A stretch of DNA of 64,000 nt from Lineus longissimus (taxonomy: Eukaryota; Nemertea; Pilidiophora; Heteronemertea; Lineidae), in NCBI RefSeq assembly GCF_910592395.1, contig NC_088321.1:10852001-10916000 (forward strand), in the 5' to 3' direction. A program made the position numbers and the translations under genes. Under the pieces are notes generated by a model, which made no database searches, was not told the DNA's origin, and worked only from the letters and a program-made list of their open reading frames with translations. Positions 1 to 11,566 of the stretch are shown piece by piece (positions within the stretch are counted from its first letter, which is position 1; each line of letters starts with the position of its first letter).

Positions 1-324
1 ATTCTGATTGAATATTATTCCGAGCATTATTCGATTTCGACTGCCCAATTTTGCCCATCTAACACACTTGACAAAAAAAACCGACTTTACGATGTAAGTA
101 CACTGTTTTAAAAGTTGTCCATTAATTTGTAATTCATTAAAAAAATATACCGGCACCGTATAGTGTCCCGAATACTGTCGCCAGTTCAACTACCCTTCCA
201 AATAAGTTTAAAATTGTAACTTCAATGACAGCTTTCAAGAAAGTCATCCTGAAAGATATGCTGGATCATGCGGCTCATGTTGGATTGATGCACTTTTACA
301 GTTCCTTTGATTATGTGCTTTCAG

Positions 325-1318
325 GCTCTACATGCCGCCATCAACGTGGAGGGCAACAATAGGGACATAGACAACATAAAGTCAAAGTGGAGCAATGAAA
401 TGACGAGGGTGAAGAAGGCGTTAACATCTGCACTGTCAAAGGCCAAGGGAGCACGGACAAAGACCGGAGGAGGAAAAGCCGAAGTGGAGATAAATGAACT
501 TATCGATAATTTCTCAGCTCGAGACAAGAAAATCGCCCTGCTGATCCCCCTGAGATGTACTGCGGTAGGTAAGCATATCATTATTTGACAGTTATCCTTC
601 TTTTCCCACTCATCGTAACTTGTTATTCAAGCAGAACCTGTCAGGAATACAGGATGATGTTGGGTGCACAGTTAAATTTGAGTTCCATGATTGATTGCAA
701 AATTTATTATTGTACATGTATTGGTACATGCTGCCTCCGAAGAATGATTTAGTTATGCGCAAAAATGGCCGAGTCATTTAACATGCCGAGGCACATGAGC
801 ACTGACTACAATAGGATTCCTTAATTGCAGCACCCGTATAAGTAACAAGAAACTTTAATTTTTCAGGAATTGATAATGCCCCTGGTGACATCTTACAGTT
901 CGGGCCCTCGAAACTTAAGCGACCAATGTGTGACAATACATCTGATGATGACACAGCGCTGGCTGTTGAGGTACCGACCGTAAAAAAGAAATCGCCCAGT
1001 GCATGTTGCTCAAAGGCACCCCCCTTGAAGGAGAAACGATCTCTCGCTTCTAAAGGTGAGGCAGACGTTAATGATCCAATCCTTAAGATTGAGATGGAAA
1101 GGCTGGAAGTTGAAAAAGAGAGACTTGCAGTTGAAAAGAAAAGGTTGGCATTAGAGGAGCAGCGTCTGGCCCTGGAAGTGTCTAAGACACCGTTTAATCA
1201 ATTTTATATCCCACAGTACGGAGATTCGTCCTCGGTATTAGGGGTAGTAGCTTCTCCACAGGTTGATACGTCTTCTGTTTTAGTCGCTTCACGACCGTCA
1301 TGCCAATACACAAGTTAG
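325..1318 (+). CDS. Harbinger Myb/SANT-like partner protein, 3' exons
   Basis: Two exons join in frame. The first runs from 325, after a TTTCAG acceptor, to 568, before GGTAAGCA. The second starts at 867, after TTTTTCAG, and reads to the stop at 1318. The first exon encodes a helix with the Myb-like pattern DIDNIKSKWSNEMTRVKKAL near its start, then a basic stretch. The second has a charged heptad segment with repeated RLxxEKxRL and RLALEEQRLALE, a likely coiled coil, as is usual at the C-terminus of Harbinger Myb-like proteins. Upstream coding exon(s) and the start codon are missing from the window. Role by family: a DNA-binding partner that helps transposase enter the nucleus or bind the ends. 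Splicing is inferred, not observed. Confidence 0.7.
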
Positions 1319-1354
1319 TTTATGAATTTATTGTGCATCTGTTGCTGTGATTAA

Positions 1355-1561
1355 GGGTTGGCTATAGGCACCAACATTTTGGCTAGAACTTGAAATCTTA
1401 GAGCAATTAGAACTCCCATCATTTCATGGATGGGATGCAGTTCTTTGTTTTCCAGTGAACTGTGTCCCATCCTTGAAATTGGTATTCACATCATTTTGAA
1501 GGAGTTCGAATTGCTCTAAGATTTCAAGATGAGCCAAAATGGTGGTGCCTATAGCCATCCC
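1355..1561. mobile_element. 207-bp MITE flanked by TTAA (piggyBac-type)
   Basis: The sequence starts GGGTTGGCTATAGGCACCA and ends with the near-complement TGGTGCCTATAGCCATCCC. The inverted arms extend about 60 bp with few mismatches. TTAA lies directly on both sides (1351-1354 and 1562-1565), the target duplication of piggyBac and Kolobok elements, and the GGG...CCC ends fit piggyBac. It has no ORF, so it is non-autonomous. It sits in the gap between the convergent Harbinger genes and so inserted into the Harbinger element. Confidence 0.8.
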
Positions 1562-1793
1562 TTAAAGGTTTAAATGATGCTCGGACTTTCAAAACTGCCA
1601 AGTCTTTAAATGTTCAAGACAATTAACTGAATTTATTGTCCCTCGTTTGTATATTTCGTACACCTCGACAGTCCATCTCTACAGTCACTGATGTAATTAT
1701 AGATATAAAACAAGTTTCCTGGATGAACACCAGTTGCCATTTTATTCAATAAGACTGTCATTTATCATGGCGTAACCTTCGTGTGTCCGATAA

Positions 1794-2969
1794 TTAGCGG
1801 AGAGTGTCTATGATATCCTGGCGTATCTGATTTCCTGTCATATCACGGTACCTTTCAGGAAAATCATCATCTCCGGCATCGCTATCGCTGTCGGAATCAT
1901 CCGAATCATCGGAATCCTCTACAATTGGTATATTGCTTCGGACTGCGATGTTGTGGAGAACACAGCAAGCTTGAATTATCAAGCAGGCTTTGTCAGGGGA
2001 ATATTGCATTTCCTTACGCAGGCATCTAAAACGTTGCTTTAAAACACCGTTGCACCTCTCAATCACGTTCCTAGCTTTGATCTGCCTCCTTTGGTAGCGC
2101 CTTTCTTCGATGGATTGAGCAGCTCCATTTGCAAGAGGTGTCAGCAACCATCTTTTTGAAGGATAACCAGAATCCCCCAACAACCATCCGTTTGGTGGGT
2201 TGCGTTCAAATGCTTGGCCCAGAGCGGAGCTGTGTAGTATGAAGGCGTCGTGCGATCCTCCAGGATATTTTGCCACACAGTTATTTATGATCATGTTCCA
2301 GTCACAAACCAGCATCACGTTGATGCTGTGGAAGCCTTTACGGTTTACATAAACATTCTCATTAATGGACGGCTTTTTGATGCGACAGTGCGTGCCATCG
2401 ATAGCGCCAATCACTCGTGGGAACCTAGCCATCTCGTAAAACAGTGTCTTCACCTTTTGCAAATCATTCTCGAAGTACACATGCTCGTTAATGCGGGCGG
2501 ATAGTGCAGTGGACACCGCACGAATGCATCTCCCAGCCGTTGGGATACTTATATGGTGAATGTCGCCAACGGATGACTGATTGTTACCGTGCGCGTAAAA
2601 CCGCAGCGCAGCACACACTTGCAGTGACACTGGTAGAGCTTGATTCCTGCCCGTAGGATGTTTTATATCATTGGTTAAATCCCGACAAATATCAACACAA
2701 ATAGCTTTAGGAAATCGATACCGCTTCAAGAAAAGGTATTCCGGCATTGAATCAAGGGGGTTAAATTGATCCCGAAATAATCTTTCTCGATGTATTGCCC
2801 GCCTCCGACGTCCTGGGATCAAGCGCAACATTCCGTCTCTACTCCTGTCGGAACTCCGGCAGCCAAATGACCGACTAAAGGTACTCCAACCTTCCATTAG
2901 ATTTGTGGCTGCCCTATTAGTAAAAACCAGGATAAAAGCACTACCCGAAACGCTGCTTAATGTTACCAT
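1794..2969 (-). CDS. Harbinger (HARBI1-like) DDE transposase, intact
   Basis: A single uninterrupted 391-residue frame with the DDE_Tnp_4 signature. The catalytic triad is visible as D191 in AIDGTHC, D266 in GDSGYP and E304 in VIERCNGVLKQRF. The conserved SHDA block lies at about 239-242 and VLHN near 337-340. An N-terminal helical region precedes the catalytic core, and the C-terminus has an acidic Asp/Ser run (about 352-369). The family cuts and pastes DNA and usually targets 3-bp TWA sites. Length and motifs are those of a full protein, so this copy may still code for active enzyme; expression is unknown. The start chosen is the first ATG of the frame; a later ATG (M47) is possible. Confidence 0.92.
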   Translation of the reverse strand: MVTLSSVSGSAFILVFTNRAATNLMEGWSTFSRSFGCRSSDRSRDGMLRLIPGRRRRAIHRERLFRDQFNPLDSMPEYLFLKRYRFPKAICVDICRDLTNDIKHPTGRNQALPVSLQVCAALRFYAHGNNQSSVGDIHHISIPTAGRCIRAVSTALSARINEHVYFENDLQKVKTLFYEMARFPRVIGAIDGTHCRIKKPSINENVYVNRKGFHSINVMLVCDWNMIINNCVAKYPGGSHDAFILHSSALGQAFERNPPNGWLLGDSGYPSKRWLLTPLANGAAQSIEERRYQRRQIKARNVIERCNGVLKQRFRCLRKEMQYSPDKACLIIQACCVLHNIAVRSNIPIVEDSDDSDDSDSDSDAGDDDFPERYRDMTGNQIRQDIIDTLR

Positions 2970-3050
2970 TAACCTAGATATTTTAAAAGCACCTTCTTGA
3001 TATGCCCTGCTCGTAAAGTGACCCTCATTAAGATGCCATTAGCCCTAATG

Positions 3051-3397
3051 GAACAATATTAGGCTTTATGATATAGGCGCCTGGCTGGCTGCGGGATCCA
3101 AGCCAAGGAGACCAGCAACATACCGGGAGTGGCCATCTTCAATAATTTGCGTGGAGGAAGTAGATGACGTCGACGAGTAGAGGAACCTTCCACCTCATGC
3201 TCACTCTCCATCACTCTATCCTTGGACTTGTCCTCAGGCTGGAGTATGAAGCCACATGTAGAACCGGAGTGGGTTGTTGATATAAAGTAATATTCATTCA
3301 TGTACATTAAAACATGCAAACTAATTGTCATTTTCAGAACTAAATGTTAAGTTTATGAATAAACGAATAAGTATACTGCATGTTTGATGTAGGGTGG
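3051..3397 (-). other. Spacer between Harbinger and Gypsy elements, unassigned ORF
   Basis: A 90-codon frame (3059-3331) reads on the minus strand. Its middle part, rich in Lys, Arg and Glu, is bounded by a CAG that could be an acceptor near 3238 and a GTATGT that could be a donor near 3140, so it might be an exon. I recognise no family and cannot join it in phase to anything nearby. Confidence 0.2.
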
Positions 3398-3616
3398 TGT
3401 AGTGATCCGGGGCTCCTTAGTGCGATCCGCTTCGGTGGGGTGGCGCCACCAGCCGGTAGTCCTTGGTCACTGCATCATTCCTGGAATTCTGGAGATTGGA
3501 CAAGTGGCGTGTTGAGAGTAGTGTGTCAGTGTCAATAAAGTGGGTCCATTCAATTAGAAAGGTGAGCTTCCTTGTCAATTCAACATAGCAGTCGACGGAA
3601 GAGCCGAGTCTTCACA
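3398..3616 (+). repeat. 5' LTR of the Gypsy element
   Basis: It begins TGTAGTGATCCGGGG and ends GAGTCTTCACA, so it has TG...CA termini, and it carries an AATAAA poly(A) signal at 3534-3539. It repeats at 13026-13244 with four mismatches. The common sequence could extend 3 bp further left (TGG), leaving the exact start ambiguous. Confidence 0.93.
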
Positions 3617-3617
3617 C

Positions 3618-3635
3618 TGGTGACAGCTTAACCGA
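3618..3635 (+). other. Probable tRNA primer-binding site
   Basis: One base after the 5' LTR the sequence reads TGGTGACAGCTTAACC. The TGG start complements a tRNA CCA end and the position is where Gypsy elements place the minus-strand primer site. I cannot name the tRNA. Confidence 0.5.
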
Positions 3636-6600
3636 TTATTACGAACACATGCCCGAGATATTGGAGTGGTTTGTGAGCCGTGTTCCCGTTGATGCTGAAA
3701 AATTTGGTGTAGTCTTGAGCAACGCTGATACGCCCCCTGATAGACAGTCAGTTGGCCGCGCCGCCGTTCGCAGCGCCAAAAGAGCGTTTCTCTCTGCGTT
3801 GCGCTGCTACTGTCACCTATCGGTAAAAATTTGATACTAATTCGCGCCATATTTGTGGCAGAGACTAAAACCTCTGTAGCATGCACGACTGTTCGGGGAG
3901 AGCGATTGATCAAAGATGGCGAAATTGTTAGTTATTGAAAGAAAAAATTGGTGTTTATTTCATCAAATTCCAAGCAAAATCAACCGAGTTTGATCAATTT
4001 TTCGAAATATGATATTTTCGCAATCTTCGCTGAACATACCTCACTCAAAGATATTTTCCAGCTTTGCGGCGATATTTGGTAAATTGATTTTTTGCGAAGT
4101 GGTTGACCAATCCTAAATGAATTCATATCTTTTAAAACATTTGAGCACCCGGTTTCCTAAATATTTCTTTTTTGGCACTTAATTTGGTGATTTTGCGAAG
4201 AAATCTCATTAATATTTATGACGTTTTGGATCACGTGATGTTAATCAAGCCGTTTTTCGCGGCAATTGCGTGCACAACGCGATATTGTAAAAACATTTTA
4301 ATGCACAGCGTGTCTCAAAAAAATTGTGGTTAAAAGTGAGAATGGCATGATGGTAGCCTGCTTGAGTTCTGTTGATGAATATGCTTAGTCTGACTATAAT
4401 TTCTACAACTTGTGGCCAAATGACCAGATGATTTTGAGCCTTTTGATAAAGCTACTGGTAGAATAGTCGTCAGAAATGTCAGAGCGACAGTGACTGAGTG
4501 AGTGTTATGTTATTGTTATGTTATGAGACTGAAGGTATGTCATGTGTTCCACCATATCGTCATTGATATTGACCAGGAATACTATCGATTTGTGTGGATG
4601 TGCTCAAACAGTAAAGCATGCGCCATGATGCTTCACTTCCGAAAAGATCCAGGTGACTGAGATGTCTACTACTACTGTTGGGCAATCCGGCTGATTCTTC
4701 AGAAATTTCTCTGTATATCCTCTGTGAAAATAAACTTTCTCATAATGATATATCTTTTGTTTGTTTGGTAATTTTAGTTGCCTATGTTTAGGCACTTTTT
4801 TGCCAGATTTGCCTGTAAAAGGCTGCCATAGTTCAGGAAAAGAAATCATATACACGTTACAATGTGGATTTTCACGGTCCAAAACACCAGGGCCTACTAG
4901 GTGACATGGCTCAATAACAGGCATTGTCTGGTAATTTTGGACGACCTTTGGATGGATAGTTTATTTTCCCTGACCCTGGCCTGGGTCTGAACGGGCTTCC
5001 AAGCCATCAATGATGCTTATAAAGCCGGGAATAGCCTCATCAGTACCCCCACAAGTGTTATTTTGTGCCAGACATCGCGCACAGAACTTGCCATCATCTC
5101 ATTTTTAGAGTTGCTGTATCAGTAAAAGATAATACCAAAAAGCTGATAAAGTATGTAATTTGAGCAGCATGACCAATGCCAGTGTTAAAGGTGTAAACTT
5201 AACCTATTACAGGACATCTTCCTGCAAGATTGTGATTGGTTTAACTTGAAGTTTGTCATCAATTTGACTGTTGTAATTGTACATCCAGGCTGTTGTCATT
5301 CAGGAAAAATCTGCTTTATCTTTCAGCTAATACTTTCACTTCTCCAGTCAATCGGGTTTGATGAACATGTCAAGCTGTTGAATGGTGTAAACAATCATTA
5401 GCAAATAACGTCACGAATGAAAATAAGTTTGATTCCTTCCACTTGAAAAGTTCAACAGCACCACTTGCAAGAATTTGAATTTGGCATTGTGTTTTACACC
5501 CTTCAACAATTGACTGTCTGTTGTTATTGGTGTTCTTGTTTCAATGTTAGCGTTTCACTGTTAAAGAGTTTCAAGATGCAGAAGAGAGGATTAGTTATCT
5601 TTAATGTTAAGTTTCTTCTTTGCATCATTTTGTCATTAAATTTGGGCAATGGTGGTCTCATGAAAGGAGGGATGGGACGGCAGGATGGGCTATTGGACAA
5701 GTTTTCATAATCGGTATTCTAGAACACGTTTTGTAGCGATGGTGGCGATCCTAGTGTTCGGGCCTCTTCGGCTCAACTTCGGGTGTGGTCGGAACCTAAA
5801 TCCGGCTGCAACATTTTCTGACAAAAATCAGAGGCAACTTAAACGTATTTTCTAGCCGTGCGGCAGAAATAATCATTTTTACTACCGTGTTATTCAGTCA
5901 AAGATACATATAACAATAAATATCAGTCATTACTTCTGAGCACGCGCGATGTTTTTGATGAGTTAGGTGCATTTATTCAACAAAATTACGTGAAAAAATT
6001 GCAAATTTTCGGGCGACGACAGCTGTTCAAAGTCACGTAAACAGCAAACCTCAGGACTTTTTACACTTTTTTCTTAATGAAACTACCAATTAATGTTTCA
6101 TCTAGAATAATATGTTCCGTTTACATGTCATTCAGAAAGATTTTGGCAAGTTTAGGATCGATTTCCGACTTCATATTTTTCACGCCTAAATGTACGCGAT
6201 AATGAGCTCGTAATGATATGCAGTGACGTCATAGCGCAGAGAGAATTACGCGGAAATGGGGCCGCGGCCAACTGACTGTAGACGTTGTCAAATTTGCCCA
6301 ATTTTTGTGTCTAACGTTGTTTTGGTTGGGCAGAACCATCGTCTATTAGAGAATGAAGCATACTGAAGTGGCGTTTTGATCGATTATTTGTGGTTGTCAT
6401 GGATTAGATGAACTTTTGAGGCCGACTAGTCTCGCTCATCCAGTACATGTTGTTGTAGGGTTGGCGTGCTAACGCTCTGTACATGCATAGCCAATACACA
6501 CACGCTCTGTGAATGGTGATCAAATAGCAGCAACACTACAATGCACTGGGTTGGCTCAAGCTGGTGATTTCTATTTTGTAATAATTAATGTGGACTGTTT

Positions 6601-6750
6601 GTTGGTGGGGGGATTGTGTTATCGCTATGAAAGCATAATCCAGGTACACGCTCTTTGACACCGATCAATATTTTAGGATAAACAACTGGTGTTGCTGTGT
6701 TTAATAATATAATTTACAGAAAATATAAGTGTAAAATATAGAGGAAAGTA
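3636..6750 (+). other. Long leader of the Gypsy element, possibly with an insertion
   Basis: About 3.1 kb separates the primer site from gag, far more than Gypsy leaders usually need. The sequence is AT-rich with no gag-like domain. A 61-codon frame follows the primer site (3649-3834), and a minus-strand frame at 4604-4924 looks protein-like. At 5732 a stretch starting TGTAGCGATGG could be the start of another LTR, but I find no matching end. I suspect another element inserted here but cannot place its borders. Confidence 0.4.
4604..4924 (-). CDS. Uncharacterised ORF within the Gypsy leader
   Basis: An open 106-codon frame antisense to the retrotransposon. Its composition looks coding rather than random: clusters such as SFPELWQPFTGKSGKKVPKH, a Lys/Tyr-rich centre and few low-complexity runs. 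I recognise no domain. It could be one exon of a gene carried by an element inserted in the leader, or chance. There is no clear acceptor or donor on either side. Confidence 0.25.
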   Translation of the reverse strand: MPVIEPCHLVGPGVLDRENPHCNVYMISFPELWQPFTGKSGKKVPKHRQLKLPNKQKIYHYEKVYFHRGYTEKFLKNQPDCPTVVVDISVTWIFSEVKHHGACFTV

Positions 6751-7715
6751 ATGGCCACTAATTTGACTGTGGGGATTGATGGTGAGGGCAGGAAGCCAGC
6801 ACAGAGTACAGCAGCAGGCACACATTTGAGCCAGCCGCGGCCAACTGGGCCACCAATGGCCCCGGCTGGTCTTAACCCGTATCGTAAGGTCCCAGCAGGG
6901 CTAAACCCTCCTCGTAGGGCTATGTCTCGGGGTGGTGGTGCTAGGACACTGGACTACATGCCATCAGTTACGCCTGATTCCGGTGTGGCATCCAGTATGA
7001 GGGACAATAGACCCCCTGTGGCTGCTGTTAGGCCAACCAACAGAGCGATAGACAACACACAGCAAAGTCAAGTGACCTCTGCTGGAGAGAGGCCGGCAGT
7101 AATGACGACTAGCACCCCAAGGTCCCAAGAGATTCATCAGGGACACCCTATGTCGTTTTTGTCAGAAACACCTTCAGTGATAGCCAGTGCTACTCAGTCA
7201 CCTCAAGTGACCTGAAGTGGGCTGAAGAGGTGGTTAAACAACAACTTCTCATGAGCTCGCCTCGGACCCTGGAGGATGCCATAAAGAGAATCAGGCAATT
7301 GGAAACAGCTAAATTGCTCCTACAGCAGGGGGCTCGCTCAGCGTCAAGTGGCACCTCAACAAATATCAAGGTCAAGGTCGCAAGCGCCACTCCTGCATCA
7401 AATGGAACTGGCTCAACACCAAAGACAGACTCAGACCTCAGCCAGGTGTTGGACATACTGAAGAAAACGGATACCCGGATAAAGGATCTGGAGACGTCAT
7501 CAGCGAGTGGGAGTTCAAGAAATGCCGGGAGGGGGCGCGGGGATGGCTCCTGCTGGAACTGCAAAGAGTTTGGACATCGTGCTCGGGAGTGTCCATCTAT
7601 CAAGTGCTATACTTGTGGTGAGTTAGGACACACATCGCCATCATGCCCCCAGATGCCGGAAAACTCCCAGTCGGGGTCGTCACGGGGCGGACAGACCCCC
7701 AGTCGGCGTCAGTAG
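6751..7715 (+). pseudogene. Gypsy gag remnant with two CCHC zinc knuckles
   Basis: Two overlapping frames. The first (6751-7215) is a Pro/Gly/Arg-rich N-terminal region starting at ATG; the second (about 7203-7715) is shifted and reads through to two zinc knuckles, CWNCKEFGHRARECP and CYTCGELGHTSPSCP, then a Ser/Arg-rich end. Zinc knuckles of this C-X2-C-X4-H-X4-C form bind the RNA genome in Gag. Gypsy Gag normally has a capsid domain of roughly 200 residues between these parts; here almost nothing lies between, which suggests a deletion near the frame change at about 7205-7230. The protein cannot form a normal capsid as it stands. Confidence 0.75.
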
Positions 7716-7728
7716 CCCCAGTTTATGT

Positions 7729-8716
7729 TTGGCAGGGGGATGTTCAACCTGCCCCCCAAGGAAATGCTCTGTTTACCTTGGGGACTGGCACTGCTCTGGA
7801 GCCACCAGGTTACATTCCCCCGATGCAAGTATGATGGTTCTTGTTGATACCCCGAGAGAAAAGGCCACCCAAGTTACATCAATAAAGGTGGCGCAACCCG
7901 AGGAAAACGTGACACCACCCCCTTCGATTTGGACCTCCAACCCTAACGCACCTGATTTTAATCCACCTAAAAAGCACACCGCTAACAACATCAGGCCTAT
8001 GTCTATTGGTCAAGTCAAATTTCAAGACAGCAGTGTTTATGTCACTGGTAAAGTGGGCGATGTACCTACCCCTATTCTGCTGGACTGACCCTGCACTGAC
8101 CCTGATTAGCTCGAAATTGTGGCACCAGTGTATACCGTCAATGGATGTAGTTCTTGAGGAGGTTGACGGAAGCCTACAATCGGCCTCGGGCCAGGATCTC
8201 AAGATACTCGGGGCCACCACATTAGCCCTGGAGTTGGGGTCACAGTGTGTTGATCATCTGGTGGTGGTTGTCGAAGACCTGACAGTCAGCTGCCTCCTTG
8301 GCAGTGACTTCTTTACCAAGCATGGCTGTACCATTAACTATGAGACATCAACTCTTACAGTAGGGGACCATCAAGTGCCATTACGACACCAGCAAGCTGA
8401 AGCTAAGGTATGCCGGGTCCTTTTGGGGAGGGGTGTGAAGATCCCAGCGAACACTGAGATGATTCTACCTGGACGGATGGCAAAATCAACGGCTGAAGTA
8501 CACTCGACACCTGGAATCATTGAGCCTGGGAAGAGGAAGCAGAAGTTCATTACCGGGAGGACCGTTGTCTCCACTGAGCATGGACGGGTACCTGTGAAGG
8601 TGGCAAACTTCTCCACAAAACCACTCTACATAAGAACGAATCAGACTTTAGGGTGGTTCCATCCAGTGGAACAGTTGACCTTGACAGAGGACTTTAAACA
8701 ATGTCGCAAGCACTAG
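7729..8716 (+). pseudogene. Gypsy aspartic protease and linker, frameshifted at the active site
   Basis: The frame ending at 8088 finishes in PTPILLD and then stops; the overlapping frame (8006-8716) resumes with LTLISSKLW. Retropepsins have Asp-Ser/Thr-Gly at this point, so the break falls on the catalytic loop. The second frame continues through a conserved flap-like region and SCLLGSDFFTKHGCTINY, where retropepsins have the I/L-LGxDFL motif, and then into the linker before reverse transcriptase. The enzyme would normally cut Gag-Pol. It is non-functional here. Confidence 0.8.
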
Positions 8717-8801
8717 GGAAAAGATACCAGCCTCCCAGGCAAACCCGCCGGACTCGGCAGGACCACAAACCACCAGGGGTGGAGAGGGTTCCACCAAGGA
8801 G

Positions 8802-11566
8802 TTGACCACCAGTCCACCGAGGCAACCTTTCCCGAGCGTCGCTTCCATTCAGTCAGCTCAACTGGCGGACCAAGTCCCGGTCCAGGAGTGTGATCAGGTA
8901 CCAGATGAAGCCAGGTTGGAGGAGCTTTTGAAAAAGTTGGAAATTGAGCAGTTGGATTCTGATGAGACTCAAAGGGAAAACGTAGTCAACCTGACAGCAA
9001 AACATCAATATGTCTTCTCTATGGGTGATTTTGACCTAGGCCAAACAACAATTGAACAACACCGAATCGACACTGGCAATGCAGAGCCAGTGAAGCAGAG
9101 ACCCCGTCGAGTGCCACCACATCAGCAACATTTCGTGGACAAGACCATAGAGGAGCTTCTGGAGCGGGATCTGATCAACAAGTCACAGAGCCCTTGGGGT
9201 TCTCCTATTGTTTTCGCCAAGAAGCATGATGGGACATATCGTCTCTGCGTAGACTATCGACGCCTCAACTCCTGCACAGTGAAGTCTGCACAGCCCCTGC
9301 CGCGGATCGATGAAACCCTTAATCAATTGTCAGGATCAGTGCATTTCTCCTGTCTTGATTGTGCCAGTGGGTACTGGCAAGTGGGCGTTTCACCCGAGGA
9401 CCAAGCCAAGACATCATTCGTCTCAGGAGTTCAGCAATTTGAATGGAAGGCGATGCCATTTGGGTTGACGAGGCCCAAGTGACCTTCACGCGGCTTATGA
9501 ACGCGGTCCTCGGCGATCTTGATTTCTGTTTAGTGTACCTGGATGATATCATTCTACATACAGCGACATTCGAAGAGCACATTGACCAGCTGGATAAGGT
9601 TTTCACTCGTCTTCGCGCTGCCAACCTCAAGCTCAAGCCTAGTAAGTGTAAGCTCTTCTGGAATGTAGTGAAGTTCCTCGGACATGTAGTTAGTCAGGAA
9701 GGCATTTCCACAGACCCAGAGAAGATCAGCAAAGTAGCCGAATGGCCAACCCCTTTGAATGTGTCTGATGTGCGTTCTTTTATGGGACTGGCTACATATT
9801 ACCAGCGGTTTGTTCCAGACTTTGCAAGGATTGCGACACCATTGCACCGGCTGACCCGGAAGGAAGAGGCCTTCGTCTGGGCGGAAGATTGTGAGAAGTC
9901 ATTTCAGCTGTTAAAGGAAAAATTGGTGTCGGCACCAGTCCTGGCATATCCAGATTTCACCGCGGAAGCCGGGGAGTTCGGACTGAACACAGATGCCAGT
10001 GACTTCGCAATGGGTGTGGTCCTTTCCCAGAAGCAACCGGATGGCTCGGAGAAGGTGATTGGTTACGGGAGTAAGTCATTCCAAGGCGGCGAGAACAACT
10101 ATTGCACCACCCGGAAGGAAATGCTGGCCTTAGTAACTTTTTGTGAACATTTTCGGTATTTCTTGCTAGGCAAGCAATTCCTGGTGAGAACCGATAACAT
10201 GGCTGTCAAGTGGCTTTTGAATTTTAAGGAACCATCTGGTCAGGTGGCCCGTTGGCTCGAAAGGTTGGCTGAATTCGACTATGTCATAGAACACCGCTCT
10301 GGTACTAGGCACGGTAATGCAGACGCTCTGTCAAGGCGACCGAAACGAATGAGGCAACATGGAGACTGTCCGACCTGTGGGCCAACTGACGGCAAACCAC
10401 ATGTCCCTTCTATCAATGTCATACGGTCCTCCACCAATGCTGGCCCCAAGTTACCAGAGTTCAAGTTGACCAAAGAAGAGATTCGACAGGCACAAAAGGA
10501 TGACCCAGATATCCAGAGGGTGCACAGCCATGTGGCTGAGACCACGGAGGAGCCATCTGAAGAGGTGTTGAAAGCTTGTGGTCGGACAGAGAGGGCCGTG
10601 TGGGCGCAACACCAAAATCTTAGGATGAAAGATGGAATTCTTTATTGTACGGCGCATGGGGACAACGACACCCGGTTGCGGTTGGTCTTGCCTATGTCCC
10701 TTATTCAGCCGATCCTGGCTGAGGTTCATGAAGGTTTCGCGGGTGCTCACTTAGGAGTAGCCAAGTCCTTGGGCAAGATCAAACAGCGCTGCTGGCGCCC
10801 CGGTTTGAAGCGTCATACAATCGACTTCATCAGGTCCTGTGATGTATGCCAGAAATGCAAAGGGGGCAAGAGGAATCCAGCCCCGTTGAAGAGCATCCCT
10901 GCCGGACGCCGAAACCAACGTTTCCACATCAACATCATTCGCCCCATAAATCCACCCTCTCGGTAAGGACACCGTTACATCTTGGTGGCCCAGGACGCGT
11001 TTACCAAGTGGCCGGAAGCTTGGGCCCTTCGTAACCAAAAACCAGTGACCTGTGCCAAGGTGCTGGTAAATGACTATATCTGCAGTTTCGGAGCCCCAGA
11101 GAATTTACACACTGATCAGGGGACCAATTTCAAGTCCAAGGTCTTCAAGGAGGTCTGCAAATTGCTCCAAGTTCACAAGAGCCGAACTACTGCATATCAC
11201 CCCCAATGTAATGGGCAGGTAGAGAATTTTAATGGGACCCTCAAGGACATGTTAATGACGGTTGTTGACCAGGAGGGGTTGGATTGGGACGACCATCTTC
11301 CCGCAACTCTGATGGCTTTCTGCAGCAGCATTCAGGCATCCACACAGGACACTCCGCATTGTATGACCTTTGGGGAGGAGATGACAATCCCAATGGACTT
11401 GGTGATCGGTGCACCTGAGGAAACACCAACTGAGTCTGCCAACCATGTGGCCAATCTAAGACGGCGATTAGACCACGCATTCAGGAGGGCAAGGGAAAAC
11501 CTGAGCTTGGCCCAGCGACGGCAGCGGGTGCAGTATGATCAAAAGGTCAGGTCCACTACCTTTTAG
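8802..11566 (+). pseudogene. Gypsy reverse transcriptase, RNase H and integrase, broken
   Basis: Reverse transcriptase starts in the frame 8802-9482 (RLCVDYRRLNSCT and FSCLDCASGYWQV, holding the first catalytic Asp) and continues after a frameshift near 9470 in the frame 9443-10966 with the catalytic YLDDIIL. RNase H follows with TDASDFAMGVVLSQ. Integrase has an HHCC-type finger (HEGFAGAH ... CDVCQKC). The usual first catalytic Asp in the H-x-D-x-x-G-P block is Asn, with Arg for Gly (HINIIRP). A TAA stop at 10964-10966 then interrupts. The same frame resumes to 11566 with the other two acidic residues (HTDQGTNF and NGQVENFNGTL). Confidence 0.9.

Larger units (their letters stand above)
1..3050. 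mobile_element. PIF/Harbinger DNA transposon, left end outside the window
   Basis: Two convergent genes typical of Harbinger elements are present: a spliced Myb-like gene on + (exons 325-568 and 867-1318) and a DDE transposase on - (1794-2969). The pair is the family signature, because the Myb-like protein normally works with the transposase. The first Myb exon must lie left of 325, so the left terminus is probably outside the window. I could not fix the right terminus; it should lie between the transposase start and about 3055. The intact transposase frame suggests recent activity. A second, TTAA-flanked element sits between the two genes. Confidence 0.8.
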
